Below are positions 1-5,070 of a stretch of 6,934 bases of DNA, in pieces (position 1 is the first letter of the stretch; every line of letters begins with the position of its first letter). The DNA comes from CAZYVA01 sp964650695 (lineage in GTDB: Bacteria; Bacillota; Clostridia; Lachnospirales; Lachnospiraceae). The notes below the pieces were generated by a model. That model had not been told where the DNA came from. It ran no database searches and worked only from the letters and a program-made list of their open reading frames with translations. The stretch covers positions 1 through 6,934 of the forward strand of contig CAZYVA010000091.1 of NCBI GenBank assembly GCA_964650695.1, written 5' to 3'. A program made the translations under genes and the position numbers.

Positions 1-292
1 AGAAATCCTGGTGCCCCGGCGTGTCTAAAATATTGATACAATACCCGCCGTATTCAAACTGGAGGACGGAGGACGTCACCGAGATCCCCCTCTCCTTTTC
101 AATCTCCATCCAGTCGGAGACGGCGTGCCGGGCTGTCGCTTTCCCCTTTACGCTCCCCGCAAGGCTGATCGCGCCGCCATAGAGCAAAAATTTCTCCGTC
201 AAGGTCGTCTTCCCCGCGTCCGGGTGGGAAATGATCGCAAACGTCCTTCTCCTTTTGATCTGTTCCTTTACTTCTTGTACCAACTGCGCCAT
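1..292 (-). CDS. prfC: Peptide chain release factor 3, N-terminal part (runs off left edge)
   Basis: This is the first 97 residues of a translational GTPase. The G1/P-loop reads SHPDAGKTTLTEK (residues 22-34), the switch I/G2 region reads ERGISVTSSV (67-76) and the G3 motif reads DTPGHQDF (90-97). DTPGHQDF, with Gln where EF-G and TetM usually have Val, together with GISVTSSV, points to RF3 and not to an elongation factor. RF3 is a cytoplasmic GTPase that releases RF1/RF2 from the ribosome after peptide hydrolysis. The ATG at 290-292 opens the frame with the usual RF3-like MAQLVQEVKEQIKRRRTFAIIS start, and a modest GAGAAG-type ribosome site lies about 10 nt upstream. The gene has its own promoter candidate and is not obviously cotranscribed with spoIIIAH. 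About four fifths of the protein lies outside the window. Confidence 0.95.
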   Translation of the reverse strand, partial: MAQLVQEVKEQIKRRRTFAIISHPDAGKTTLTEKFLLYGGAISLAGSVKGKATARHAVSDWMEIEKERGISVTSSVLQFEYGGYCINILDTPGHQDF

Positions 293-348
293 GATCGATA
301 TTCTTCTCTTTTCCGTCTTTTATGTTTCTGCTTTTCTCATTCCGGCCT

Positions 349-378
349 ATCATACCATACCCGGGCTTATTTTGCCAG
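349..378 (-). promoter_or_regulatory. Predicted sigma-A promoter for prfC
   Basis: On the minus strand an extended -10 box TGGTATGAT (hexamer TATGAT at 349-354, TG at 356-357) is preceded by CTGGCA (373-378, four of six match to TTGACA) with an 18-nt spacer. Transcription would start near 342, giving a leader of about 50 nt before the prfC ATG. The extended TGn motif is the strongest part; the -35 is mediocre. This is pattern matching only. Confidence 0.5.
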
Positions 379-396
379 TACAGCATCCCATTTTAT

Positions 397-442
397 CCAA
401 AAACTCTGTTTTTTGGAACGGCCCGTCTGCCTGATAGCAGAC
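397..442 (-). terminator. Two small hairpins after spoIIIAH, possible weak terminator
   Basis: Directly after the spoIIIAH stop, a GC-containing hairpin (GTCTGC at 425-430 with GCAGAC at 437-442, 6-nt loop) is followed by an AT-rich one (CCAAAAA at 397-403 with TTTTTGG at 410-416, 6-nt loop). The place suits the end of the spoIIIA operon. Neither has the usual GC-rich stem followed at once by a U-run, so termination is a guess. The structure could equally be part of a read-through region into prfC. Confidence 0.3.
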
Positions 443-445
443 CCA

Positions 446-1084
446 TTACTCCGCGTTCACGCTGACGGGGTTGATCACAACATTTTCCGGGGCCACCCCT
501 GTCTTGCGTGTGACAATATCCTGGATCTGCGCAAGGTTCGCGTCCGTGAGCTGGACCCCGCTGATGACAACGTCCACCGAATCCCCGCTGATGCTTACCA
601 CGGAATCGGCAAATCCTTTCGAGGCAAGCAAGGTCTCCGCCGCGGTTTCCTTTTCCGCCAGCCCGGTCATTTCCACCATTTTATCCACAGCTTCCTGTTT
701 CTGGGCATCTTCGAGGCTGTCACTGTCGATGATCTGCTGCAGCTCTTCCTTGCTTTTAGAGCGTACCTGTTCCCTTGTGACCTTGGCCTCCGCCACAATA
801 GAGCTGGCGCCCGCGCTTGTCAGGACCGCTTCCCCAGGCGTACTCGTCTCGGCATCGCCCGCTTCCCCTTCCGTCTCGCTGTCCTGGCTTTCAATCTCCT
901 CGGAAGCGCTTGCAAGATCCTCCTCCGAAATATCCAGAAGCTCCTGGTTCGCAAGATTGCTGTTTGTCTCTTCCGTTTCGTCCGTCCAGAAAAATTTCCC
1001 GGAATAATTCAGATACCCGGCCGCCGCGATCATAATTGCCAGCACGGCTATGATTAGCTGGTTTTTCTTTAAAATTCGTTTCAC
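446..1084 (-). CDS. spoIIIAH: Stage III sporulation protein AH
   Basis: SpoIIIAH-family protein of 212 aa, close to the Bacillus length. It has a short cytoplasmic N-terminus (MKRILKKNQ), one membrane helix at about residues 10-24, a long acidic and Ser/Glu-rich linker (34-86), and a C-terminal domain (about 97-210) with the alternating helix and strand pattern of a ring-building motif (VVSISGDSVDVVISG, then NLAQIQDIVTRKTGV, then NVVINPV). In the family this mother-cell membrane protein projects into the intermembrane space and binds forespore SpoIIQ, forming the channel ring that supports engulfment and sigma-G activity. The start is GTG (1082-1084), supported by AGGAGG at 1092-1097 with 7-nt spacing. 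The gene begins 16 bp after the spoIIIAG stop and is the last gene of the operon. The acidic linker is low-complexity and probably flexible. Confidence 0.93.
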   Translation of the reverse strand: MKRILKKNQLIIAVLAIMIAAAGYLNYSGKFFWTDETEETNSNLANQELLDISEEDLASASEEIESQDSETEGEAGDAETSTPGEAVLTSAGASSIVAEAKVTREQVRSKSKEELQQIIDSDSLEDAQKQEAVDKMVEMTGLAEKETAAETLLASKGFADSVVSISGDSVDVVISGVQLTDANLAQIQDIVTRKTGVAPENVVINPVSVNAE

Positions 1085-1100
1085 GCCCTGTCCTCCTGTT

Positions 1101-1721
1101 TTAATTTTCCATTCTTTTTACTATCCTAATCTTATGCGTATCTATCCCAAATAATGCCTGCACGCACTCCGTTATGTTTTTCCGGACAACCGCGTCCCCG
1201 CCCCCGTCCGCCACCACGATCACCCCCTCGACGGACGGCGCGGTTTCTTTCGTCACATAAGGGCTTTGGCCAGCGCTCCCGGTATCGGAGAAAGCGCTCC
1301 CGGAGCCGCCGCTGAAAATCGTGCTCTCTTTCTGGCTGCCTTGCTCTGTTTTCCGGCTTCCTCCCTGGCTGTCTGTTTCTGTCTGGGAATCCGTGGAGGA
1401 CTCCCGGTCCTTTTCCACCACCTTTTCCGCTGACGATTCCATCGTTATCATAACGTCCACCTCCCCCACCCCTTCCATCTTCCCCAGGATCTGCTTCAAT
1501 TCTTCCTCCAGGCCCGCAATGTAGGCCTGGCTGTCGATCGCGCCCCCGGACCCGTCTGGGGACGTTTCCGGCACATCGGTGTCTTTCCCGTCCGGGATCG
1601 CGATCACAAGAAGCAGTATCCCTACAAGCAGAGCGGCGAGCCCCCGGCCCTTCCATGTTTGTTTACCGCCCGATCCGGATTTCTTCCACTTCTCCAAAAT
1701 CGTGTCCGCCATCTTCCCCAT
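1101..1721 (-). CDS. spoIIIAG: Stage III sporulation protein AG
   Basis: SpoIIIAG-like protein of 206 aa. A basic N-terminus (EKWKKSGSGGKQTWKGRG) leads into one membrane helix at about residues 28-43 (LAALLVGILLLVIAIP). The outer part is a split ring-building motif: YIAGLEEELKQILGKMEGVGEVDVMITME (roughly 67-95) and EGVIVVADGG plus the following helix and strand (165-203), separated by a Ser/Thr/Gln/Gly-rich insertion at about 96-160. In Bacillus this protein builds a large ring resembling secretin-associated rings in the mother-cell membrane. The frame is open up to 1844, but the likely start is the ATG at 1719-1721 with GGAAGG 8 nt upstream. ATG at 1725-1727 or 1710-1712 are alternatives changing the length by a few residues. 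The gene overlaps the end of spoIIIAF by 59 bp, suggesting coupled translation. Confidence 0.92.
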   Translation of the reverse strand: MGKMADTILEKWKKSGSGGKQTWKGRGLAALLVGILLLVIAIPDGKDTDVPETSPDGSGGAIDSQAYIAGLEEELKQILGKMEGVGEVDVMITMESSAEKVVEKDRESSTDSQTETDSQGGSRKTEQGSQKESTIFSGGSGSAFSDTGSAGQSPYVTKETAPSVEGVIVVADGGGDAVVRKNITECVQALFGIDTHKIRIVKRMEN

Positions 1722-2007
1722 CTGCATCCCCTTCCTTCGCGAAATCCCTTGTTTTAAGCTCCTCGGCCCTTTCTTCCAGCTCTGCCATTTTCTGTTCGTA
1801 TTCCTTGCTCTGGAAAAATTCCAGCACCGGGCTTTCCTGTCCAAAAAAATGCAGGATCGGCGTAAGCATCAGGCAGACCAGCACCAGGCCGGTAAAAAAC
1901 CGAATGTAGCGGCGGTATCCGCTGTCCGGCAAAACCTGCAGGATGGCCGTAACCAAAATAAAAAAATACGTCAATGTCCGAATCCATTCATACAGCCCTG
2001 CGGCCAT
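1663..2007 (-). CDS. spoIIIAF: Stage III sporulation protein AF, short form
   Basis: Predicted protein of 114 aa. Its N-terminus matches the SpoIIIAF pattern: MAAGLYEWIRTLTYFFILVT begins the first membrane helix (about 9-27), then a short basic loop PDSGYRRYIRF, then a second helix (about 36-54). A charged, probably coiled segment (YEQKMAELEERAEELK, 70-85) and an acidic Gly-rich tail follow. The start at 2005-2007 has GGAGG 8 nt upstream; the frame continues upstream to 2112 but that stretch is unlike the family. B. subtilis SpoIIIAF is about 206 aa and carries a soluble C-terminal domain, which is missing here: the frame ends inside the start region of spoIIIAG. Whether this is a lineage trait, decay or an assembly indel cannot be decided from the window. 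The role is inferred from family and position: a membrane component of the SpoIIIA channel. Confidence 0.85.
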   Translation of the reverse strand: MAAGLYEWIRTLTYFFILVTAILQVLPDSGYRRYIRFFTGLVLVCLMLTPILHFFGQESPVLEFFQSKEYEQKMAELEERAEELKTRDFAKEGDADGEDGGHDFGEVEEIRIGR

Positions 2008-2177
2008 CCAAAATCCCTCCTGTCTATGCAGATTGCGCAGATCCTGATGATGCCAGGGCGTGCGCAGCACGGAGAAAGCCCCCTTTCGGCGGCGGGCATC
2101 TATGCGGATCACAGGTTCATGACCCGGCTGCTACGGGCTTAACTCCGTTGATTTACAACAGCGTACATCTTTGCGGA
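2008..2177. other. 170-bp repeat-bearing spacer between spoIIIAE and spoIIIAF
   Basis: This is an unusually wide spacer for the operon. It holds one copy of a 28-bp repeat whose other copy overlaps the end of spoIIIAE. It also carries several small inverted repeats: GTTG-ATTTA-CAAC near 2147-2159, GAAAG-CCCC-CTTTC near 2073-2086 and CGTGC-GCA-GCACG near 2060-2072. A shorter partial match to the repeat (TCTATGCAGAT, 2023-2033) lies beside the spoIIIAF ribosome site. I found no convincing internal promoter and no terminator with a U-run. Reading continues open toward spoIIIAF (from 2112) but without family similarity or a good start. Confidence 0.6.
2097..2124. repeat. 28-bp direct repeat, copy 1 (spacer copy)
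   Basis: CATCTATGCGGATCACAGG followed by TTCATGACC. It matches the copy at 2166-2193 in 26 of 28 positions, the differences being at 2102 (A for T) and 2120 (A for G). The two copies are 69 bp apart, start to start. Similarity continues more loosely past the GACC end (GGCTGCTAC against GCCGCCACAAC). On the minus strand this copy reads GTCATGAACCTGTGATCC, an imitation of the last codons and stop of spoIIIAE. Confidence 0.85.
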
Positions 2178-2193
2178 TCACAGGTTCGTGACC
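2166..2193. repeat. 28-bp direct repeat, copy 2 (overlaps the spoIIIAE stop codon)
   Basis: This is the second copy of the 28-bp repeat. It covers the last codons and stop of spoIIIAE (V-T-N-L-stop at 2178-2192) and 12 bp beyond. It contains the small inverted repeat TCAC-AGGTTC-GTGA. So either the end of spoIIIAE was duplicated downstream, or a repeat element inserted here and now supplies the C-terminal residues and the stop. Confidence 0.85.
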
Positions 2194-3413
2194 GCCGCCA
2201 CAACCGCGATCGTCAAAAGGAACAAAAGCCCGGCGGTCAGCGCCACGCGCATCAGGAGTACGCATCCATTCCCCATGCTTTCCACACAGCCTACGATCCG
2301 TTTGTCCGAAACCGGCTGCAAAGCGGCGGCCGCCAGCTTATAGAGAAGGGCGGCCAGGCCCACCTGGAGGAGCGGGGACAAAAACACCGCAAGACAGATG
2401 AGCATCCCTACAACGCCCATCCCATTTTTAATCAGGACGGCAGTCGCCAGGAAAACTTCCGCCGCCCCTCCCGCCGCGTCCCCGACCCCAGGGACCGCTT
2501 CAATGCCCCTCGTCAGTGCGCTTCGTTTGACGGCGTCTATAGCCGGGCTGATCATCCCCTGTACGACATGGATGCCGGCCACAAGCGCGAACAAGGCTTT
2601 CAAAGCCCACCCCACCGCTGTCTCAAGCAGTTCCGCGAACTTTCCCAGATAAGATTCCTGCGACAGGAAATCCATGATCCGAAGCATCATGTAAATGTGG
2701 ATCGCCGGAAGCACCACATAAACAATCAACAATTCCACACCTGCGATCAACAGCAGGCTCAAATGGTAGAACGCTGCCGCGCTAAGGCTTCCCTTTGCAA
2801 TCGCGACCGCCAGGTAATACAGTGGGCAAAACGCTGCCATGAACAGCGTCAGCTTCCGGACGCCGCCCTCGATCCATCCTGAGACGGTTTGGAACGAATG
2901 CAGGCACAACGCAACCAGCAGCAAAAAAACAATATAATATCCCATCTGCGCCGTCTGCCTGCTTTCGAATATTTCCGAAAAATTCTGCAGGACCGCCGCA
3001 AAAATAGCAAGGATGAATATCTGTGCCAGGCTCTTCCGGCTGTTTTGGAAAACGGAAAACATCTGCGACTTTAAAAGCTGCACCGGGATTTTCCATGAAA
3101 ATTCCAGGTTCCCTTTCACGGCCTCCGAGAGGACTTCCTGAAAATCCAGCCCTTCCCCCGGAAATAATTCCTCCATCACTTCGTTGAGCTCCGAAAAATC
3201 AAACCGCTCCAAAATATCCCTGGTATCCGCCTCGCCTAAATCACGGTTTCCCGTATCCGATCCTTCTGAACCCGTCACACCCGCCCCTGCGCCGCCTGTC
3301 CCCTGCCCGGAAGCATACAGTTCCGTATGGATCCCGGCCCATCCGCATGCTCCCATATTCAAAAACCACATCGCCGCCGCCAAAGCCAGCCCTGCACACA
3401 CCCTGCCCCTCAT
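2178..3413 (-). CDS. spoIIIAE: Stage III sporulation protein AE
   Basis: Polytopic membrane protein of 411 aa, close to the usual size of SpoIIIAE (about 400). It opens with a signal-peptide-like segment (MRGRVCAGLALAAAMWFLNMG), then a Gly/Ser-rich and acidic extracytoplasmic stretch (35-105) with FDFSELNEVMEELFPG. About seven or eight hydrophobic helices follow from residue 128 to the end, including the conserved core with SPAIDAVKRSALTRGIEAVPGVGDAAGGAAEVFLATAVLIKNGMG (about 289-333). That core motif makes the identification secure. The ATG at 3411-3413 overlaps the spoIIIAD stop by 4 bp (ATGA) and has AGGAG 8 nt upstream, so translational coupling is likely; the frame is open further upstream to 3821 but that part is out-of-frame spoIIIAD sequence. 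The last four codons lie in the 28-bp repeat. Its exact role in the channel is not known to me. Confidence 0.95.
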   Translation of the reverse strand: MRGRVCAGLALAAAMWFLNMGACGWAGIHTELYASGQGTGGAGAGVTGSEGSDTGNRDLGEADTRDILERFDFSELNEVMEELFPGEGLDFQEVLSEAVKGNLEFSWKIPVQLLKSQMFSVFQNSRKSLAQIFILAIFAAVLQNFSEIFESRQTAQMGYYIVFLLLVALCLHSFQTVSGWIEGGVRKLTLFMAAFCPLYYLAVAIAKGSLSAAAFYHLSLLLIAGVELLIVYVVLPAIHIYMMLRIMDFLSQESYLGKFAELLETAVGWALKALFALVAGIHVVQGMISPAIDAVKRSALTRGIEAVPGVGDAAGGAAEVFLATAVLIKNGMGVVGMLICLAVFLSPLLQVGLAALLYKLAAAALQPVSDKRIVGCVESMGNGCVLLMRVALTAGLLFLLTIAVVAAVTNL

Positions 3414-3796
3414 GCCAGGATCTCCTGGATGGTTTCCAGAAGGGTTGTCAGGATCGGTACGCTTAAAACGAGGATCATCAGCTTCCCCACGATCTCGATC
3501 TGTCCCGCTATCGTCTGGCAGCCCGCGTCCTTGCATACGCCGGAAGCAAATTCCGCAAGGTAGGCGATCCCTACCATTTTCAGCAGCGCCGTAAAATAGA
3601 CCTGGTCCAGATGGATGGAATCCATCAGCTTCTGGAACGCTGACAGAATATTTTCCAGATAACCCAGTATATGGAAAAACAGGAAAAGCCCCAGCGCCAC
3701 ACTGATGTAAATCCCATATTCCGGCTTCTGCTGTTTGAACTGGATGGCAAGCATCGCCCCCGCCACGCCTGCCGCCGCGATTTGAAACATCCCCAT
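3410..3796 (-). CDS. spoIIIAD: Stage III sporulation protein AD
   Basis: Small membrane protein of 128 aa, the typical SpoIIIAD length. It has an N-terminal helix (about 3-20), the KQQKPEYGIYISVALGLFLF motif entering a second helix (about 27-46), an amphipathic segment (47-66), a third region (LLKMVGIAYLAEFASGVCKDAG, 71-92) and a C-terminal helix (about 101-120). The family pairs with SpoIIIAC and is thought to be part of the membrane export platform. The start at 3794-3796 is chosen because GGAGG lies 8 nt upstream; a second ATG two codons later would be poorly spaced. Its stop overlaps the spoIIIAE start (ATGA). A 124-bp non-coding spacer (3797-3920) separates it from spoIIIAC; I see no hairpin or promoter there, only an open frame without family similarity. 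Confidence 0.94.
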   Translation of the reverse strand: MGMFQIAAAGVAGAMLAIQFKQQKPEYGIYISVALGLFLFFHILGYLENILSAFQKLMDSIHLDQVYFTALLKMVGIAYLAEFASGVCKDAGCQTIAGQIEIVGKLMILVLSVPILTTLLETIQEILA

Positions 3797-3920
3797 ACTG
3801 CTTCCCTCCTTCCACACACACGCGCGGCCTTTCCGCACGCTTCCTTCCTTTCCCTGTCGAAGCGCCCCTCCCAGTCCCGGCTTTCCCACATCTGCGGCTG
3901 CAAAATCTCCCCTGTGATCC

Positions 3921-4115
3921 TTATAAGGAAAACAACTGCTTCATAGATTCAAACAGGTCATAGATATAAGGCACCAGCCAGAACAGAACGAGAAGAAGCC
4001 CCGCCAGGCTGGTCAGGAATGCATGTTCTTCCCGTCCGCTGTGTTTTAAAACCTGGCTCAGCACGGATACCAATATCCCGACCGCCGCAATTTTAAAAAT
4101 CAAATTTACGCTCAT
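3921..4115 (-). CDS. spoIIIAC: Stage III sporulation protein AC
   Basis: Tiny two-helix membrane protein of 64 aa, almost exactly the family length. The start MSVNLIFKIAAVGILVSVLS forms helix one, then QVLKHSGREEHAF is the conserved polar loop, then SLAGLLLVLFWLVPYIYDLF forms helix two. This closely follows the SpoIIIAC pattern (xxDLIFKIAGIGI, QVLKxxGREE). The start ATG at 4113-4115 has a purine-rich GAAGGGG element a few nt upstream; a longer frame upstream to 4193 runs into repeat-flanking sequence and is not family-like. Role by family: membrane component of the SpoIIIA channel acting with SpoIIIAD. Upstream of it lies the repeat region that separates it from spoIIIAB, which is unusual because spoIIIAB and AC are normally close. 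Confidence 0.95.
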   Translation of the reverse strand: MSVNLIFKIAAVGILVSVLSQVLKHSGREEHAFLTSLAGLLLVLFWLVPYIYDLFESMKQLFSL

Positions 4116-4171
4116 ACCTGCCCCTTCTTCCTGTTCTGGCACCGCTATCCGCATCCCCGCCTGGCGGCTCA

Positions 4172-4247
4172 TTTCACAGTAAACCCCATTCAACTATGCC
4201 TTCTCACACCCTGTCGGGTGTGACAAGGCAAGTTTCATAGTAAACCC
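4172..4247. repeat. 15-bp direct repeats flanking the first hairpin element
   Basis: TTTCACAGTAAACCC (4172-4186) and TTTCATAGTAAACCC (4233-4247) differ at one base and lie 61 bp apart, bracketing the hairpin of the first 54-bp repeat. A related motif in inverted orientation, GGGGTTTACT, occurs at 4284-4293. The layout resembles either a duplicated insertion site or one unit of a degenerate tandem repeat. Confidence 0.7.
4188..4241. repeat. 54-bp hairpin repeat, copy 1
   Basis: This 54-bp sequence is identical to 4351-4404. It contains a strong inverted repeat: GCCTT, one C-C mismatch, then TCACACCC, loop TGTC, GGGTGTGA, and AAGGC (13 of 14 pairs). Outside that, ACTAT (4193-4197) and ATAGT (4237-4241) are also complementary. 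Either strand could fold as a cruciform or RNA hairpin. It resembles small intergenic palindromic elements of the REP type; no transposase is visible. On the minus strand it also reads as a 14-codon ATG to TAG frame without a ribosome site. Confidence 0.9.
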
Positions 4248-4350
4248 TTTGGCCTTGCTTTGGCTGGGCCACGGCTTGATGCTGGGGTTTACTTTCGGGT
4301 TACACATCGTCACTAAGCTCGGTAAAACCTCGCTAAGTTCCGCTGTGTAC
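4242..4350. other. 109-bp spacer between the two hairpin repeats
   Basis: Non-coding stretch linking the two copies, so the visible repeat period is 163 bp. It has the inverted AGTAAACCC-like motif and a pair of related phrases, ACTAAGCTCGG (4312-4322) and GCTAAGTTCCG (4332-4342), suggesting it is itself part of a repeated element. No gene, promoter or terminator is recognised in it. Confidence 0.55.
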
Positions 4351-4404
4351 ATTCAACTATGCCTTCTCACACCCTGTCGGGTGTGACAAGGCAAGTTTCA
4401 TAGT
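4351..4404. repeat. 54-bp hairpin repeat, copy 2 (abuts assembly gap)
   Basis: This is an exact copy of 4188-4241 with the same 13-of-14-pair hairpin. It ends precisely where the run of Ns begins, which suggests that the assembler failed in a longer run of the same repeat. More copies may therefore be hidden. Confidence 0.9.
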
Positions 4405-4504
4405 NNNNNNNNNNNNNNNNNNNNNNNNNNNNNNNNNNNNNNNNNNNNNNNNNNNNNNNNNNNNNNNNNNNNNNNNNNNNNNNNNNNNNNNNNNNNNNNN
4501 NNNN
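4405..4504. other. Assembly gap of 100 Ns
   Basis: Exactly 100 unknown bases, the conventional placeholder for a scaffold join of unknown size. It hides the last codons and stop of spoIIIAB and the left limit of the repeat region. The true length cannot be inferred from the sequence. Confidence 0.98.
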
Positions 4505-5022
4505 AAAATCACGGAAAGCATGATGCCGCTGGCGATTCCGAGGCAGTGGCACAGCCGGATCCGGTTTTTCATTTCTCCCTGCATTTCATACATGTCCGCC
4601 TGAAGCTGCCGCTGGTATTCCTTTAAGATCTTAAGCTGAAGTTCCCGGTCATAGACGCCGAGCTGGTTCCCCAGTTCCCCGAAGCGTTCCAGTTCCTTTC
4701 CCGGAAGATTGGTCTGCCCCAAAAAACCTTTCACGGATTCTTCCCAGATTGTCCCGAAAAAGGGGGCTTCTTTCGAATCCATCTCCTTGCAGAGCGACAG
4801 CAGCCAGCTCCGGTACGGTTCTTTCGCCTGTCTTGCCAGGTTGGAAAAAATATCTGATAAATGCAGATGCGCATAGGAGATCTCGCTCTCCATCATGCAG
4901 ATGAGTTTCCACAGATAATGCATCTGCCGGTACTCATCCCGGATATTGTCCGCCTTATGTATCCCCAGCCACGTAGTCGCCGCAAATATCAGGATACATC
5001 CCGCCGCTTTTACCATAACCAC
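4505..5022 (-). CDS. spoIIIAB: Stage III sporulation protein AB (3' end in gap)
   Basis: The first 172 residues are visible; since B. subtilis SpoIIIAB is about 171 aa, only a few residues are probably missing. Features: N-terminal membrane helix (about 4-20), DEYRQMHYLWKLICMMESEISYAH (29-52, a family-typical segment), a soluble helical domain with LGVYDRELQLKILKEYQRQL (121-140), and a C-terminal hydrophobic helix beginning near CHCLGIASGIMLSVI. The architecture resembles GspF/TadC-type inner-membrane proteins of secretion and pilus systems, and AB is thought to work with the SpoIIIAA ATPase. The start is taken as GTG at 5020-5022 with GGAGGGG about 8-10 nt upstream; ATG at 5014-5016 is an alternative. 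It begins 48 bp after the spoIIIAA stop. A frame that appears to continue through the Ns into the repeat (ending KLALSHPTGCEKA) is an artefact. Confidence 0.92.
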
Positions 5023-5070
5023 CGCCCCATCCCCTCCGATTCCTTTCCAGATCGTGCCTGTTTCGTATGT

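Noticed and set aside
125..1057. 310-codon open frame on the plus strand
   Set aside because: It runs opposite prfC and spoIIIAH, crosses both genes and their spacer, and has no family-like motif.
1722..1900. Internal sigma-E promoter before spoIIIAG, as reported within the Bacillus operon
   Set aside because: I searched the minus strand within spoIIIAF and the AE-AF spacer for a CATACAnT-like box with a matching -35 at 13-15 nt and found no convincing pair.
1974..2882. 302-codon open frame on the plus strand
   Set aside because: It is antisense to spoIIIAE and the repeat spacer; Arg/His/Gln-rich low-complexity product typical of shadows.
3414..3821. N-terminal extension of SpoIIIAE to 547 residues
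   Set aside because: The extra 136 codons are out-of-frame spoIIIAD. The ATGA overlap start with a good ribosome site and a signal-like N-terminus fits the family length.
3797..3920. Possible small gene between spoIIIAC and spoIIIAD
   Set aside because: The frames here are open but lack a start with a ribosome site, and have no hydrophobic or domain pattern; the stretch is best left as spacer.
4188..4404. CRISPR array
   Set aside because: There are only two visible 54-bp repeats with a 109-bp spacer that itself looks repetitive; the lengths do not fit CRISPR and no cas gene is present.
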